A DNA stretch of 64,000 nt from positions 1 to 64,000 of the forward strand of contig NZ_JZEX01000087.1 in the NCBI RefSeq assembly GCF_000969415.1, in the 5' to 3' direction. Every line of letters starts with the position of its first letter. Within the stretch, counting starts at the first letter, position 1. Source of the DNA: Devosia geojensis (lineage in GTDB: Bacteria > Pseudomonadota > Alphaproteobacteria > Rhizobiales > Devosiaceae). Below are positions 1 to 9,340 of this stretch, piece after piece. A model generated the notes under the pieces. The model was not told the origin of the DNA. It saw only the letters and a list, made by a program, of their open reading frames with translations, and did no database searches. Made by a program: the position numbers and the translations under genes.

Positions 1-7
1 CCCCTAT

Positions 8-30
8 CCCCTCCCCTCAAGGGGGAGGGG
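8..30. repeat. G/C-rich inverted repeat (copy 1)
   Basis: A perfect 9-bp stem CCCCTCCCC / GGGGAGGGG encloses a TCAAG loop. An almost identical copy with a TCAAA loop lies at 4708-4730, so this is a dispersed repeat rather than a chance hairpin. No T-run follows it, so a terminator role is not obvious. Confidence 0.6.
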
Positions 31-60
31 GACGCATTGTGCCTGGGGCAGCATCTTGCC

Positions 61-170
61 GGTCATCATTGCCCGGCGTGTCCGGGCAATCCAGCCGCGC
101 CAGGTCGGCGCGAGAAGAGTCTTGTCCGGCGGACGCCAGTCGCCCGCATAAAGCGGGCGATGACGACCGG
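61..170. repeat. REP-like pair of hairpins (BIME-like)
   Basis: Two perfect stem-loops sit close together: 68-90 (ATTGCCCGG, 5-nt loop, CCGGGCAAT) and 140-160 (TCGCCCGC, 5-nt loop, GCGGGCGA). Each has a TCATCA or TGACGACCGG-like flank, arranged in opposite orientation. This is the architecture of bacterial interspersed REP elements. Bases 1-233 hold no convincing gene. Confidence 0.6.
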
Positions 171-233
171 GAGGGAGTGGCAGGCCTGTGGTGATGGCCG
201 GAAGAGTGGTGGAGAGTTGCCGCCGAAAGGGTT

Positions 234-467
234 CTACGACACCAGGGTCGTTGCTTCGCGAAGGCCCATATCGGCACCTGCAACCACTGCAAGTCCCAGG
301 TACGACAGCGAAATGAGCGCGACGGCTATGACGGCGCGCCGCAACGGGTAGCGGGCTTGGGTATCAGCATTGTCGAGGAAATACTGCTCCTCGTCACGGA
401 TGCGGTCGCGGCGAGGGCGATCGGCAAGCGTTGCGACATAGCTGGCCAGAAACAGGGTGTAGTCCAT
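234..467 (-). CDS. Small single-pass membrane protein, hypothetical
   Basis: This 77-residue protein has a polar, arginine-rich N-terminal half (residues about 15-45) and one hydrophobic segment at about 47-68, so it is probably a small inner-membrane protein. I do not recognise a family. The start is well supported by an AGGAGGAT ribosome-binding site six bases before the ATG at 467. It is transcribed divergently from the CGNR regulator, and the two share a roughly 130-bp intergenic region. No function can be assigned. Confidence 0.6.
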   Translation of the reverse strand: MDYTLFLASYVATLADRPRRDRIRDEEQYFLDNADTQARYPLRRAVIAVALISLSYLGLAVVAGADMGLREATTLVS

Positions 468-523
468 TTCATCCTCCTATGAGCACGAGCGACCTCTGCG
501 ACGCGGCGGCACTTCTCACCGTC

Positions 524-575
524 TTGCCCGTATGACGAAAACCACTATAATGCGTTTAGCTGGTTTTGTAAACCA
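524..575 (+). promoter_or_regulatory. Sigma70-type promoter with overlapping operator for the CGNR gene
   Basis: TTGCCC (524-529) lies 16 bp from a perfect TATAAT (546-551). Just downstream, in the expected early transcribed region, is a palindrome with arms TGGTTT (561-566) and AAACCA (570-575) around TGT. A repressor there would block initiation, which fits autoregulation by the CGNR protein. The assignment to that protein is inference. Confidence 0.55.
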
Positions 576-598
576 TCAAAATGCACTTTGGAGGTTAC

Positions 599-1186
599 GT
601 GGTCGCGGCAAAGGACATCGATCTCGTAGGAGGGGCTCTGGCCCTCGATTTCGTCAATACGGCCGCCGGGCGCGGCACGCCCGGTTTCTTCGACCACCTG
701 AAGGCCGGCGACGACCTTGCCGACTGGCTGGGGCACGCAGGTGTGCTCGAGGTCGAAGCGGCCGGCGACCTGCGCGGGAAGCTCGGGAGTCGAGGCGAGG
801 GCGGGCTGCTGCAGCAGGCCCTGGAACTGCGCGAGGCGATCTACCGCGTCGGCGCGCAACTCGCCCACGGAAAAGCGGCGGACGAGGCCGACCTCGAAAC
901 GATCCGCGACAGCGCCCGCGAGGCGATGGCCTCCGCTCCGCTCGCCTGGAACGGCAAGGAATACCGCTTCGACTTTGCCGCGGGCCTGCCGGAAGCGGCG
1001 GTGCTGGGACCGATCGCCTGGTCGGCGCTCGAGGTTCTCTCCGCCGGCGGCTTCGAGCGCCTCAAGCAGTGTCCGAATTGCGGCTGGCTCTTCATTGACC
1101 GCAGCAAAAACAACTCGCGCCTCTGGTGCGACATGAGGACCTGCGGCAACCAGAACAAGGGCCGGCGGTTCCGCGCACGTCACTGA
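599..1186 (+). CDS. CGNR zinc-finger (ABATE-domain) transcriptional regulator
   Basis: The protein has 195 residues from the GTG at 599, which is preceded by GGAGG at 590-594. An in-frame ATG at 581 overlaps that ribosome-binding site and is less likely. The N-terminal part (GGALALDFVNT) matches the ABATE domain found before CGNR fingers. The last 38 residues hold the zinc-finger cysteines CPNC...C...C and the motif CGNQNKGRR, with Gln where Arg is usual. Family members are predicted nucleic-acid-binding stress regulators. It stands alone between a small membrane protein and guaB, so its targets are unknown; a palindrome at its promoter suggests self-control. Confidence 0.85.
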   Translation: MVAAKDIDLVGGALALDFVNTAAGRGTPGFFDHLKAGDDLADWLGHAGVLEVEAAGDLRGKLGSRGEGGLLQQALELREAIYRVGAQLAHGKAADEADLETIRDSAREAMASAPLAWNGKEYRFDFAAGLPEAAVLGPIAWSALEVLSAGGFERLKQCPNCGWLFIDRSKNNSRLWCDMRTCGNQNKGRRFRARH

Positions 1187-1235
1187 CGCTATGCAAACCG
1201 TCATCGCGGTGCTATTGACCCTCGCCAACCTGAAC

Positions 1236-1254
1236 GCGGGTGAGTCTCACCCGC
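1236..1254. promoter_or_regulatory. Palindrome upstream of guaB
   Basis: Perfect 8-bp arms GCGGGTGA and TCACCCGC are separated by GTC. The element lies 50 bp downstream of the CGNR stop and 53 bp before the guaB start. It may be a weak terminator, a guaB operator or a leader hairpin; nothing in the sequence decides between these. Confidence 0.4.
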
Positions 1255-1282
1255 CGCTTCGATTCCAACATTTCTGAACTGA

Positions 1283-2809
<1,527 letters not shown>

Positions 2810-2850
2810 GAAGGAAGATTCAGGTTTGGCGCCGAGGTTACTCCAACCCC

Positions 2851-2997
2851 GATGTCATCCCGGCGAAGGCGGGACCCAGCCCTGAACGCTTCAGCATGCC
2901 CTGCGGGCTCGTCGGGCGATATTTGTTGCGTCATTCGTAGACCTCGCGGCTGTCAAGATATCACAGGATGGATCCCGGGCTTCGCCGGGATGACATC
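2851..2997. repeat. REP-like inverted pair between guaB and rsmB
   Basis: GATGTCATCCCGGCGAAG starts at 2851 and its inverse, with CTTCGCCGGGATGACATC, ends at 2997. The same element recurs at 4484-4514 and 4623-4651 on the other side of rsmB, giving four copies in 1.8 kb. The 2810-3099 gap is otherwise non-coding. Confidence 0.65.
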
Positions 2998-3042
2998 GCG
3001 TGTGGGGCGGCTTGACTGCCAAGCCCGAAACCTCATCCTGGG

Positions 3043-3084
3043 CTACTCGCTACTCGCTACTCGCTACTCGCTACTCGCTACTCG
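3043..3084 (+). repeat. Six perfect tandem copies of the heptamer CTACTCG
   Basis: Six uninterrupted 7-bp units end 3 bp before the rsmB ribosome-binding site (AAAGGG, 3088-3093). Seven is not a multiple of three, but the array lies outside the coding region. Slippage would therefore change leader length or spacing to the promoter rather than reading frame. Confidence 0.9.
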
Positions 3085-3099
3085 CTCAAAGGGTATTCC

Positions 3100-4395
3100 A
3101 TGCGCCTTCCCGGCCGCCTTTCCGCCGCCATCGAGGTTCTCGCCGATATCGAAGCGCGCAGGCGCCCGGTTTCCGAAGCGCTTAAAGGCTGGGGGATCAA
3201 CAACCGCTTCGCGGGAGCGGGTGATCGGGCGGCGATCGGCAACCTCGTCTACGATGCGCTGCGTAAACGCGCTTCGCATGCCCATGTCATGGGCAGCGAC
3301 GATCCGCGCGCGCTGGTGCTGGCTGTGGCAGTGCGCGACTGGGGCGAGGACCCGCAGGCGCTGAACGCCGGCTTCGAGGGCGATACGCACGCGCCGGCGC
3401 CGCTGACGGACGAGGAGATCGCGCGGTTCGGACGCGGTGATGACACGCTGGCCGCAACCGGTAATGCAACGCGAGCGGATGTGCCGGAATGGCTGGAAGC
3501 CTCGCTCGAACGCGGCATCGGTAGCGACTGGGTTACGCAATTGCGTGCGATGACCGGCCGTCCGCCGCTGGACCTGCGGGTCAATCTGCTGAAATCCGGG
3601 CGTGAGCGTGTGGCAAAATCTCTGAAGCGCTTCGAGCCCTTGGAAACGGCGATCGCACCCAACGGGCTGCGCATGCCGGCGGGCGGACGCGATGCGCGTA
3701 CGCCCAACGTCACGACGGACGAAGCCTATCTCAAGGGCTGGTTCGAGGTGCAGGACGAGGGCAGCCAGATCGTCTCGGCACTGGCGGGTGCCGCGCCGGG
3801 CGAGCAGGTGCTGGACCTCTGCGCCGGGGCCGGCGGCAAGACGCTCGCCACGGCTGCGGCCATGGGCAATACCGGGCAGATCTTCGCCTATGACAGCGAC
3901 CGGGCGCGGCTGGCCCCGATCTATGAGCGTTTGAAGCGCAACGGCGTGCGCAACGCGCAGGTGCGGGCGCCGGAGGAGGGCGCGCTCGACGACCTCGCCG
4001 GCCGCATGGACCGGGTGCTGATCGACGCGCCGTGCACGGGCACCGGAACCTGGCGGCGCCGGCCGGACACGAAATGGAAGCTGACGCCGGACCTGCTGGC
4101 GCAGCGTACCGGTGAACAGGCGGCGCTGCTCGATGAGGCGGTGCGGTTCGTCAAGCTCGGCGGCACGCTGGTCTACGTTACCTGCTCGATCCTGCCGGAG
4201 GAGAACGTCGACCAGATCGCCGCCTTCCGGCCACGGCATCCGGAGTTTTCGGTTATCGACGCGGCTGGGCTTTGGGCGACGCAGCTCGAAGGGCCGGTCG
4301 CGGCGCTGAGCGATGCGCAGGGTGGACTGCTGCTGACGCCGCTGAGCACTGGCACGGACGGATTCTATTTCTGCGCTTTGCGACGTAACGCCTAG
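3100..4395 (+). CDS. rsmB: RsmB/NOP-family 16S rRNA (cytosine-C5) methyltransferase
   Basis: The 431-residue protein has an N-terminal NusB-like helical region (about 1-140) and a C-terminal class I methyltransferase fold. The SAM-binding motif LDLCAGAGGKT starts near residue 238. The two cysteines of m5C enzymes are present: Cys312 in DAPCTGTGTW and Cys362 in VTCSILPEEN. Family knowledge points to methylation of C967 of 16S rRNA (E. coli numbering). The start at 3100 follows AAAGGG with six bases of spacing. It is flanked on both sides by REP-like repeats and is probably transcribed alone. Confidence 0.88.
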   Translation: MRLPGRLSAAIEVLADIEARRRPVSEALKGWGINNRFAGAGDRAAIGNLVYDALRKRASHAHVMGSDDPRALVLAVAVRDWGEDPQALNAGFEGDTHAPAPLTDEEIARFGRGDDTLAATGNATRADVPEWLEASLERGIGSDWVTQLRAMTGRPPLDLRVNLLKSGRERVAKSLKRFEPLETAIAPNGLRMPAGGRDARTPNVTTDEAYLKGWFEVQDEGSQIVSALAGAAPGEQVLDLCAGAGGKTLATAAAMGNTGQIFAYDSDRARLAPIYERLKRNGVRNAQVRAPEEGALDDLAGRMDRVLIDAPCTGTGTWRRRPDTKWKLTPDLLAQRTGEQAALLDEAVRFVKLGGTLVYVTCSILPEENVDQIAAFRPRHPEFSVIDAAGLWATQLEGPVAALSDAQGGLLLTPLSTGTDGFYFCALRRNA

Positions 4396-4483
4396 GAAGC
4401 GCTGGTTTTTGCGGCGGCATCGGCTCCATTGCTCCCGCTGGGGGAGGGATGAGGGGAATAGGCACCGATAGCCCCCATCCGCC

Positions 4484-4653
4484 GATGTCATCCCGGCGAA
4501 AGCCGGGACCCAGTACCCACTGGCCAGTCGGCCCTTGCACCGGCGCCACCACTCGCCTGGTTATCCCCGCGTAAGCGGGATCGCCTTGGGGCTCTACGGC
4601 ACGAGCCGTACCCGCGCCGTTTACTGGGTCCCGGCTTTCGCCGGGATGACAGC
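4484..4653. repeat. Perfect 29-bp inverted repeat (REP-like) downstream of rsmB
   Basis: The segments 4486-4514 and 4623-4651 are exact inverse copies over 29 bp, each with an inner CCCGGC-GAAA-GCCGGG hairpin. They enclose about 108 bp, including a CCCGC-GTAA-GCGGG hairpin near 4565. They could act as a bidirectional terminator between rsmB and the convergent acyltransferase. The 4396-4754 gap shows no gene. Confidence 0.7.
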
Positions 4654-4707
4654 CGGTGGGTGGGGCACGATGATGCCACAGGCCACCGATTGTTCCCCTC
4701 ACCCCGA

Positions 4708-4730
4708 CCCCTCCCCTCAAAGGGGAGGGG
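4708..4730. repeat. G/C-rich inverted repeat (copy 2)
   Basis: CCCCTCCCC-TCAAA-GGGGAGGGG matches the element at 8-30 except for one loop base. It lies 25 bp past the acyltransferase stop and may help to end that transcript. Confidence 0.6.
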
Positions 4731-4754
4731 AGCGCCGGTCGCCGTTTCGCGGAC

Positions 4755-5975
4755 CTACCCCGCCGCCGGCGAGAGCGTCGGCGTCGACGGTCGCGCCTCG
4801 AGCCGGCGCGCCCAGGCGATGACGGGAGCCTCGACAAACCGGAAGGAGAGCGTTGCGACCGCGAAGGTGATGGCGATGACGATTGCGCTGGCCATGGCGA
4901 AGGTTGCAGCGTCGTTGAGGGCGCCGTAGTCGAGGGCGGGCAGCCATAGTTCGCGCACCAGCTCCAGCACCAGCATGTGCCAGACATAGACGCCGAAGGA
5001 GACCTGCGCGACGTATCGCACCGGCGGATTGTCCAGCACGCGCCTGAGGAGAACGGACGAAGGAGCGGTAGCGAGCACCGCTCCGATCGCGAGGTGGAAG
5101 ACGGGATAATCGTAGGGGACCCCGAACCAGCCCCAGGCCTCCGTGTCGACGCTCGTCGCCTGCATCCACAGGAGCCACCCGGCGGCAATGAGCGCGGCGA
5201 GCGCCACCGCATCGAAGAGCCAGGAGCGACGCCGGTCGAAAAGCACCTGCATGCCTCCTGCCAGAGCGCCGACGGCGAACATCGCAAAGAACGCGAACGG
5301 GTTGAAGCGCGGCATCCAGATCTTGGCGCCGCCCTGCAATCCGTATTCCCAGCCGCGCCCGATCGGATCGACCGGCACATAGGCGGTGAACGTGACGTGG
5401 AGAACGACGGCAAGGCCGATGACGGCGAGCCAGACGAGCCGTGTCGTCCACGATGGAAGGGCGCGGGGGAGGGCGAAGAGCGCCAGAAATCCCAATGGCA
5501 ACATGGCGTAGGAGCTGATCTCGAAGCCGATGGACCAGAGCGGCCCGTTGATCTCGACGGGAAAGAGCGTCGTCCAGTGCCAGTCGGATATGAGGAAAAG
5601 CCCCGAGAGGTAGCGCGCCACAAGCCAGCCATCCGGCCGGAAGCCGAAGACGAGAATCGAGAGGACGAACGTGACGGTGAGCGCCAGCCAGAAGCCCGGC
5701 AGGATGCGCGCCGCGCGGCGCAGCGCATAGACCAAGAGATTCGGCATCGGCTCCCGGTTGTCGAGCGCACGCCAGAACGGGCGCGACAGCAGGAAACCGG
5801 ACAGGACGAAGAAGACCGCGACGCCGAATCCGCCGGTGCCGACGAAGAACCGGACGGGCTCGAACGGTCCCATGTCGCCCCGCCAGTTCACCCGCTGCGC
5901 CAGGTGATGGACGAGGACGATGAGGCAGGCTGAGGCGCGCACGAAATCGGCGCCGTAGAGCCGGTTCTGCGTCAT
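4755..5975 (-). CDS. Acyltransferase-3 family membrane protein (OafA/YrhL type)
   Basis: A 406-residue integral membrane protein with about ten hydrophobic segments. The N-terminus has the family pattern RASACLIVLVHHLAQR, whose histidine is the proposed catalytic residue, followed by a run ending GFLLSRPFW. Family members move acetyl or other acyl groups onto surface polysaccharides, lipids or antibiotics. The start at 5975 (MTQNRLYGADF) is preferred over an upstream GTG-type extension to 6014 because family members begin just before this motif. No glycan genes lie nearby, so the acceptor is unknown. The last 20 residues are Ser/Pro/Ala-rich and probably cytoplasmic. Confidence 0.85.
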   Translation of the reverse strand: MTQNRLYGADFVRASACLIVLVHHLAQRVNWRGDMGPFEPVRFFVGTGGFGVAVFFVLSGFLLSRPFWRALDNREPMPNLLVYALRRAARILPGFWLALTVTFVLSILVFGFRPDGWLVARYLSGLFLISDWHWTTLFPVEINGPLWSIGFEISSYAMLPLGFLALFALPRALPSWTTRLVWLAVIGLAVVLHVTFTAYVPVDPIGRGWEYGLQGGAKIWMPRFNPFAFFAMFAVGALAGGMQVLFDRRRSWLFDAVALAALIAAGWLLWMQATSVDTEAWGWFGVPYDYPVFHLAIGAVLATAPSSVLLRRVLDNPPVRYVAQVSFGVYVWHMLVLELVRELWLPALDYGALNDAATFAMASAIVIAITFAVATLSFRFVEAPVIAWARRLEARPSTPTLSPAAG

Positions 5976-6059
5976 GGCCGTGAGACCTCTCGTACGCTCG
6001 CGTGCACCGCCCATGGAGCGGGGAACGCAGCCGTGCCGCCGCGGGTTCGCATATCGGCC

Positions 6060-6356
6060 TCAGCCATGGAGCTCGCGCGGAATGGGCGGCGCAACCTCGA
6101 AGCCCGAGAAGCGCACCTCGAGCCCCTCACCCTGCGGCGAGCACGCCATCGGACCGACCATGACAACATCGTCCATGTCGAGGTGACAGAGCCGGGCAAG
6201 GCGCCAGTCGCCCTCAGGCAGGCGGAACTCGACGCGCGCGAACCCGTAGAAGGTCGCGTTCCAGAAGTCGGTCTCGCGGCCGGTCCTGACCGTCAGCGTG
6301 TCGCCCTCGGCGCGCCACTCGGGCGGCGGATTGAGCCAGGGCAGGGGGATTGGCAT
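6060..6356 (-). CDS. DUF1349-like protein with a large internal deletion
   Basis: The 98 residues read as the two ends of a DUF1349 protein joined together. Residues 1-40 (PPPEWRAEGDTLTVRTG, TDFWNATFYGF) match the usual N-terminus. Residues 45-90 (DWRLARLCHLD, VGPMACSPQGEGLEVRFSGF) match the usual C-terminus. The middle of the beta-sandwich, roughly 90 residues in normal members, is missing without a frameshift. A good ribosome-binding site (GGAGGAG) precedes the ATG, so it may still be expressed. It could be a decaying gene or a compact variant; I favour decay. Function of the full family is unknown. Confidence 0.65.
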   Translation of the reverse strand: MPIPLPWLNPPPEWRAEGDTLTVRTGRETDFWNATFYGFARVEFRLPEGDWRLARLCHLDMDDVVMVGPMACSPQGEGLEVRFSGFEVAPPIPRELHG

Positions 6357-6465
6357 CGCGTCTCCTCCGCGTCGATCCCGTCAGTTCTTGCATGGCAGCC
6401 ATTTTCTGCAAAGTCGCACCCGCGCGCCGCTTGCGGAATCGTGGCCGGATCGATAAAGCCTCGCC

Positions 6466-8022
6466 ATGACGGAACATGTCCAATCCATCCTGATCGTCGA
6501 CTTCGGCTCGCAGGTGACGCAGCTCATTGCGCGCCGCATCCGCGAGACCGGTGTCTACTGCGAAATCCATCCATTCCAGAACGCGGCCGCCGCCGTCGCG
6601 GCGATGCAGCCGAAAGGCATCGTCCTTTCGGGCAGCCCCGCTTCGACGCTCGACGAGAACGCGCCGACCGTCGCTCCCGAAATCCTCGCGGCCAATGTGC
6701 CGATCCTCGGCATCTGCTACGGCCAGCAGGCGCTCTGCGTCGCGCTCGGCGGCAAGGTGGAAGGCGGGCACCACCGCGAGTTCGGGCGCGCCGAAGTCAA
6801 GGTGCAGAAACTTTCGGCGCTCTATGAAGGGATCTGGGACCTCGGCACCGAGCACCAGGTATGGATGAGCCATGGCGACCGGGTGGTCGCGATCCCCGAG
6901 GGCTTCGAGGTGATCGGTACCTCGCCGGGCGCGCCGTTTGCGATGATCGCCAATGAAGAGCGACGCATCTACGGCGTGCAATTTCACCCGGAGGTGGTGC
7001 ACACGCCCGATGGGGCGAGGCTCTACGCCAACTTCGTCTACAATATCTGCGGCATCGCGGCCACCTGGACCATGGCCGCGTACCGCGAGAAGATGGTCGA
7101 GAAGATCCGCGAGCAGGTGGGCTCCGGCCGGGTGATCTGCGCGCTTTCGGGCGGCGTCGATTCCTCGGTCGCGGCGGTGCTGATCCACGAGGCGATCGGC
7201 GAGCAGCTGACCTGCATCTTCGTCGATCACGGCCTGATGCGCCTCAACGAGGCCGACGAAGTGGTCTCGATGTTCCGCGAGCAGTACAACATTCCGCTCG
7301 TGCACGTGGATGCGGCTGACCGCTTCATCGGCGCGCTCGAGGGCGAGAGCGACCCGGAGGTCAAGCGCAAGACCATCGGGCGGCTCTTCATCGAGACCTT
7401 CGAGGAAGAGGCCGAAAAGCTCGGCGGCGCGCAGTTCCTGGCGCAGGGCACGCTTTACCCGGACGTCATCGAGAGCGTCTCCTTCACCGGCGGCCCGTCG
7501 GTGACCATCAAGAGTCACCACAATGTCGGGGGCCTGCCCGAGCGCATGAACATGAAGCTCGTCGAGCCCTTGCGCGAGCTCTTCAAGGATGAGGTGCGCG
7601 CTCTCGGCCGCGAACTCGGGCTGCCCGAAAAATTCGTCGGCCGCCACCCTTTCCCGGGCCCGGGCCTTGCCATCCGCTGCCCCGGGGGCGTCACGCGCGA
7701 GAAGCTCGACATCCTGCGCAAGGCCGACGCCATTTATCTCGACGAGATCAGGAAGGCCGGCCTCTACGACACCATCTGGCAGGCCTTCGCGGTGCTCCTG
7801 CCGGTGCAGACGGTCGGCGTCATGGGCGACGGGCGCACCTACGAATTCGTCTGCGCGCTGCGCGCCGTCACCTCCGTCGACGGCATGACCGCCGACTTCT
7901 ACCCCTACGACATGGCCTTCCTCGGCAAGACCGCGACGCGGATCATCAACGAGGTGCGCGGCATCAACCGCGTGGTCTACGACGTGACCAGCAAGCCGCC
8001 GGGCACGATCGAGTGGGAATGA
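6466..8022 (+). CDS. guaA: GMP synthase (glutamine-hydrolysing)
   Basis: GuaA converts XMP to GMP using ATP and glutamine-derived ammonia. Its 518 residues are the normal length. The class I glutamine amidotransferase domain occupies about 1-200, with nucleophile Cys84 in GICYGQQ and the His174/Glu176 pair in QFHPEV. The ATP-pyrophosphatase loop LSGGVDSS is at about 227-234. The C-terminal dimerisation domain ends [11 protein letters not shown]. The 3' end is intact although an integrase remnant starts in its stop codon. guaA 3' ends are known integration targets of genomic islands. Confidence 0.97.
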   Translation: MTEHVQSILIVDFGSQVTQLIARRIRETGVYCEIHPFQNAAAAVAAMQPKGIVLSGSPASTLDENAPTVAPEILAANVPILGICYGQQALCVALGGKVEGGHHREFGRAEVKVQKLSALYEGIWDLGTEHQVWMSHGDRVVAIPEGFEVIGTSPGAPFAMIANEERRIYGVQFHPEVVHTPDGARLYANFVYNICGIAATWTMAAYREKMVEKIREQVGSGRVICALSGGVDSSVAAVLIHEAIGEQLTCIFVDHGLMRLNEADEVVSMFREQYNIPLVHVDAADRFIGALEGESDPEVKRKTIGRLFIETFEEEAEKLGGAQFLAQGTLYPDVIESVSFTGGPSVTIKSHHNVGGLPERMNMKLVEPLRELFKDEVRALGRELGLPEKFVGRHPFPGPGLAIRCPGGVTREKLDILRKADAIYLDEIRKAGLYDTIWQAFAVLLPVQTVGVMGDGRTYEFVCALRAVTSVDGMTADFYPYDMAFLGKTATRIINEVRGINRVVYDVTSKPPGTIEWE

Positions 8023-8510
8023 TTCAGGCCCATCTGGACGCCGCAATTAAGGCCTTGAGGCCAAAAGACAAAATGTACAAGGTCGCGGATCGCGACGGCG
8101 TGTATGTCTGCGTCATGCCATCAGGTCACATATCCTTCCGGCTGGATTATCGGCTGAATGGGCGACGCGAAACGGTCTATCTCGGCAAGTATGGGCGTGA
8201 TGGCATTTCGCTCGCGGGCGCGGGAGCTGTGCCGGGATGCGAGGCGAGCGATCAGAGAGGGACGTTCACCGGCAACTGAAAAGCAGCGTGAAAAGCGCCG
8301 ACTGAAGGAGGCCAAGAGCTTCGGCCAGTTCGGTGAGAAGGTGGCCGGTCAATGCCCCGATGGCGGACAGCACACGGGCGATGCGTCGCGCCATCTTTGA
8401 ACGTGAGCTGCTCCCGGTCTGGCGCAATCGCCTGCTCACGGAAATCACGCCTGACGACCTGCGGGCGCACTGCGCTAAGAATTGGTGGGGGGCCGCCCGC
8501 ATCCGGCGTT
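8019..8510 (+). pseudogene. Decayed tyrosine integrase with DUF4102 N-terminus
   Basis: The reading starts at the ATG overlapping the guaA stop (ATGA) and shows an arm-binding DUF4102-like start (YRLNGRRETVYLGKYG). A one-base slip near 8216 moves the similarity to the next frame (ARELCRDARRAIREGRSPAT). A second near 8340 moves it again (STRAMRRAIFERELLPVWRN, LTEITPDDLRAHCAK). The similarity then stops, so the catalytic domain with its R...HxxR...Y residues is gone. P4-type integrases normally have about 400 residues. This is the scar of an island inserted at guaA. The following bases to 8633 show nothing recognisable. Confidence 0.75.
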
Positions 8511-8633
8511 TCGGAACTGGAATCGGACGTCAGCGATCGCTTCTTCTACGGGGAAGAAGGCAGCGGAACAGTGAGAGCCATTCGCCGGCCCCGTCTACGG
8601 CGAGACGCCCCTCGCAAGTCAAGCTGGCGCCGT

Positions 8634-9278
8634 TCAATGCCCAGCTGCCCGCAAATCGTCGGAATGTCCCGCCGCCAGCCGCCCATAGACAGTCAGGTCG
8701 AGCAGACGGTAGCTGTTGTCCATCGTCTCGACGCCGCGACGGGTGGTCCAGTAGGTCTCAAACACTTCGGACCCGCGCCTCAAATAGCAAACGAGGTGCA
8801 TCATTCCGATGCGGCGGCCGACGAGCAACGTATCGAGTGAATCCTTGGCCGAGTACCAAGGCATCTTCCAACCCATGAAATCGCGGTACCGGGCGCTCTC
8901 CTCATAAGACCCCTGGCTGAAGGTGGCGTAAGTGACGTCCCGGGAGTGTATGTGGGAGAGTTCGTGCACCTGCGTGGTGAAGAAGGTGCAACCCTCGCAT
9001 TGCTCGGGTGCCGGCTGGCCTTCGAACCACATGTAATAATAGGCGATGAGCATCTGGCGCCCCTCGAACGCGTCCAGCAGCGTTGCCGGCCCATTCTCGC
9101 CGATAAGGGACGTGGCACCATCGACCTTTACCATCGGAAGTCGCCGGCGGGCCGCCGCGATTGCGTCACCCTCTCTGGTGTGCGCCTTTTCCCGAATGCG
9201 CAAGGCATCCAGCTGGGCCTGAAACGTCTCTCGATCGACGACCTCAGGTGCCGCAGAGTTTACGTTGTCGTCAGACAT
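8634..9278 (-). CDS. DUF899 thioredoxin-fold protein
   Basis: This 214-residue protein matches the DUF899 family of predicted thioredoxin-like proteins. The core has LIAYYYMWFEGQPAPEQCEG with a Cys-x-x-Cys pair (CEGC), then VHELSHIHSRDVTYATFSQG and a C-terminal half with MDNSYRLLDLTVYGR. Biochemical function is not established for the family. The start at 9278 follows AGGAGA. It lies 62 bp downstream of the MFS gene on the same strand and is probably cotranscribed with it, facing a GlxA-type regulator further upstream. Confidence 0.8.
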   Translation of the reverse strand: MSDDNVNSAAPEVVDRETFQAQLDALRIREKAHTREGDAIAAARRRLPMVKVDGATSLIGENGPATLLDAFEGRQMLIAYYYMWFEGQPAPEQCEGCTFFTTQVHELSHIHSRDVTYATFSQGSYEESARYRDFMGWKMPWYSAKDSLDTLLVGRRIGMMHLVCYLRRGSEVFETYWTTRRGVETMDNSYRLLDLTVYGRLAAGHSDDLRAAGH

Positions 9279-9340
9279 GATCGTCTCCTGTCGTTTGATG
9301 GATGGCGCTCGGCTTGGTGTGTCGGGCGTTGGCCCTGCGC

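Noticed and set aside
1191-1280. Short open frame ([17 protein letters not shown]...) before guaB
   Set aside because: It looks slightly like a leader peptide but has no ribosome-binding site and overlaps the palindrome; too weak to list.
3043-3084. Possible CRISPR array
   Set aside because: The repeats are 7 bp and contiguous, without spacers, so this is a simple tandem repeat.
2852-3364. Open frames encoding YSLLATR repeats
   Set aside because: They are translations of the heptamer array and REP elements and run into rsmB in the wrong frame.
8333-8878. Plus-strand open frame after the integrase fragments
   Set aside because: Only its first 50 codons resemble an integrase; the rest is antisense to the DUF899 gene.
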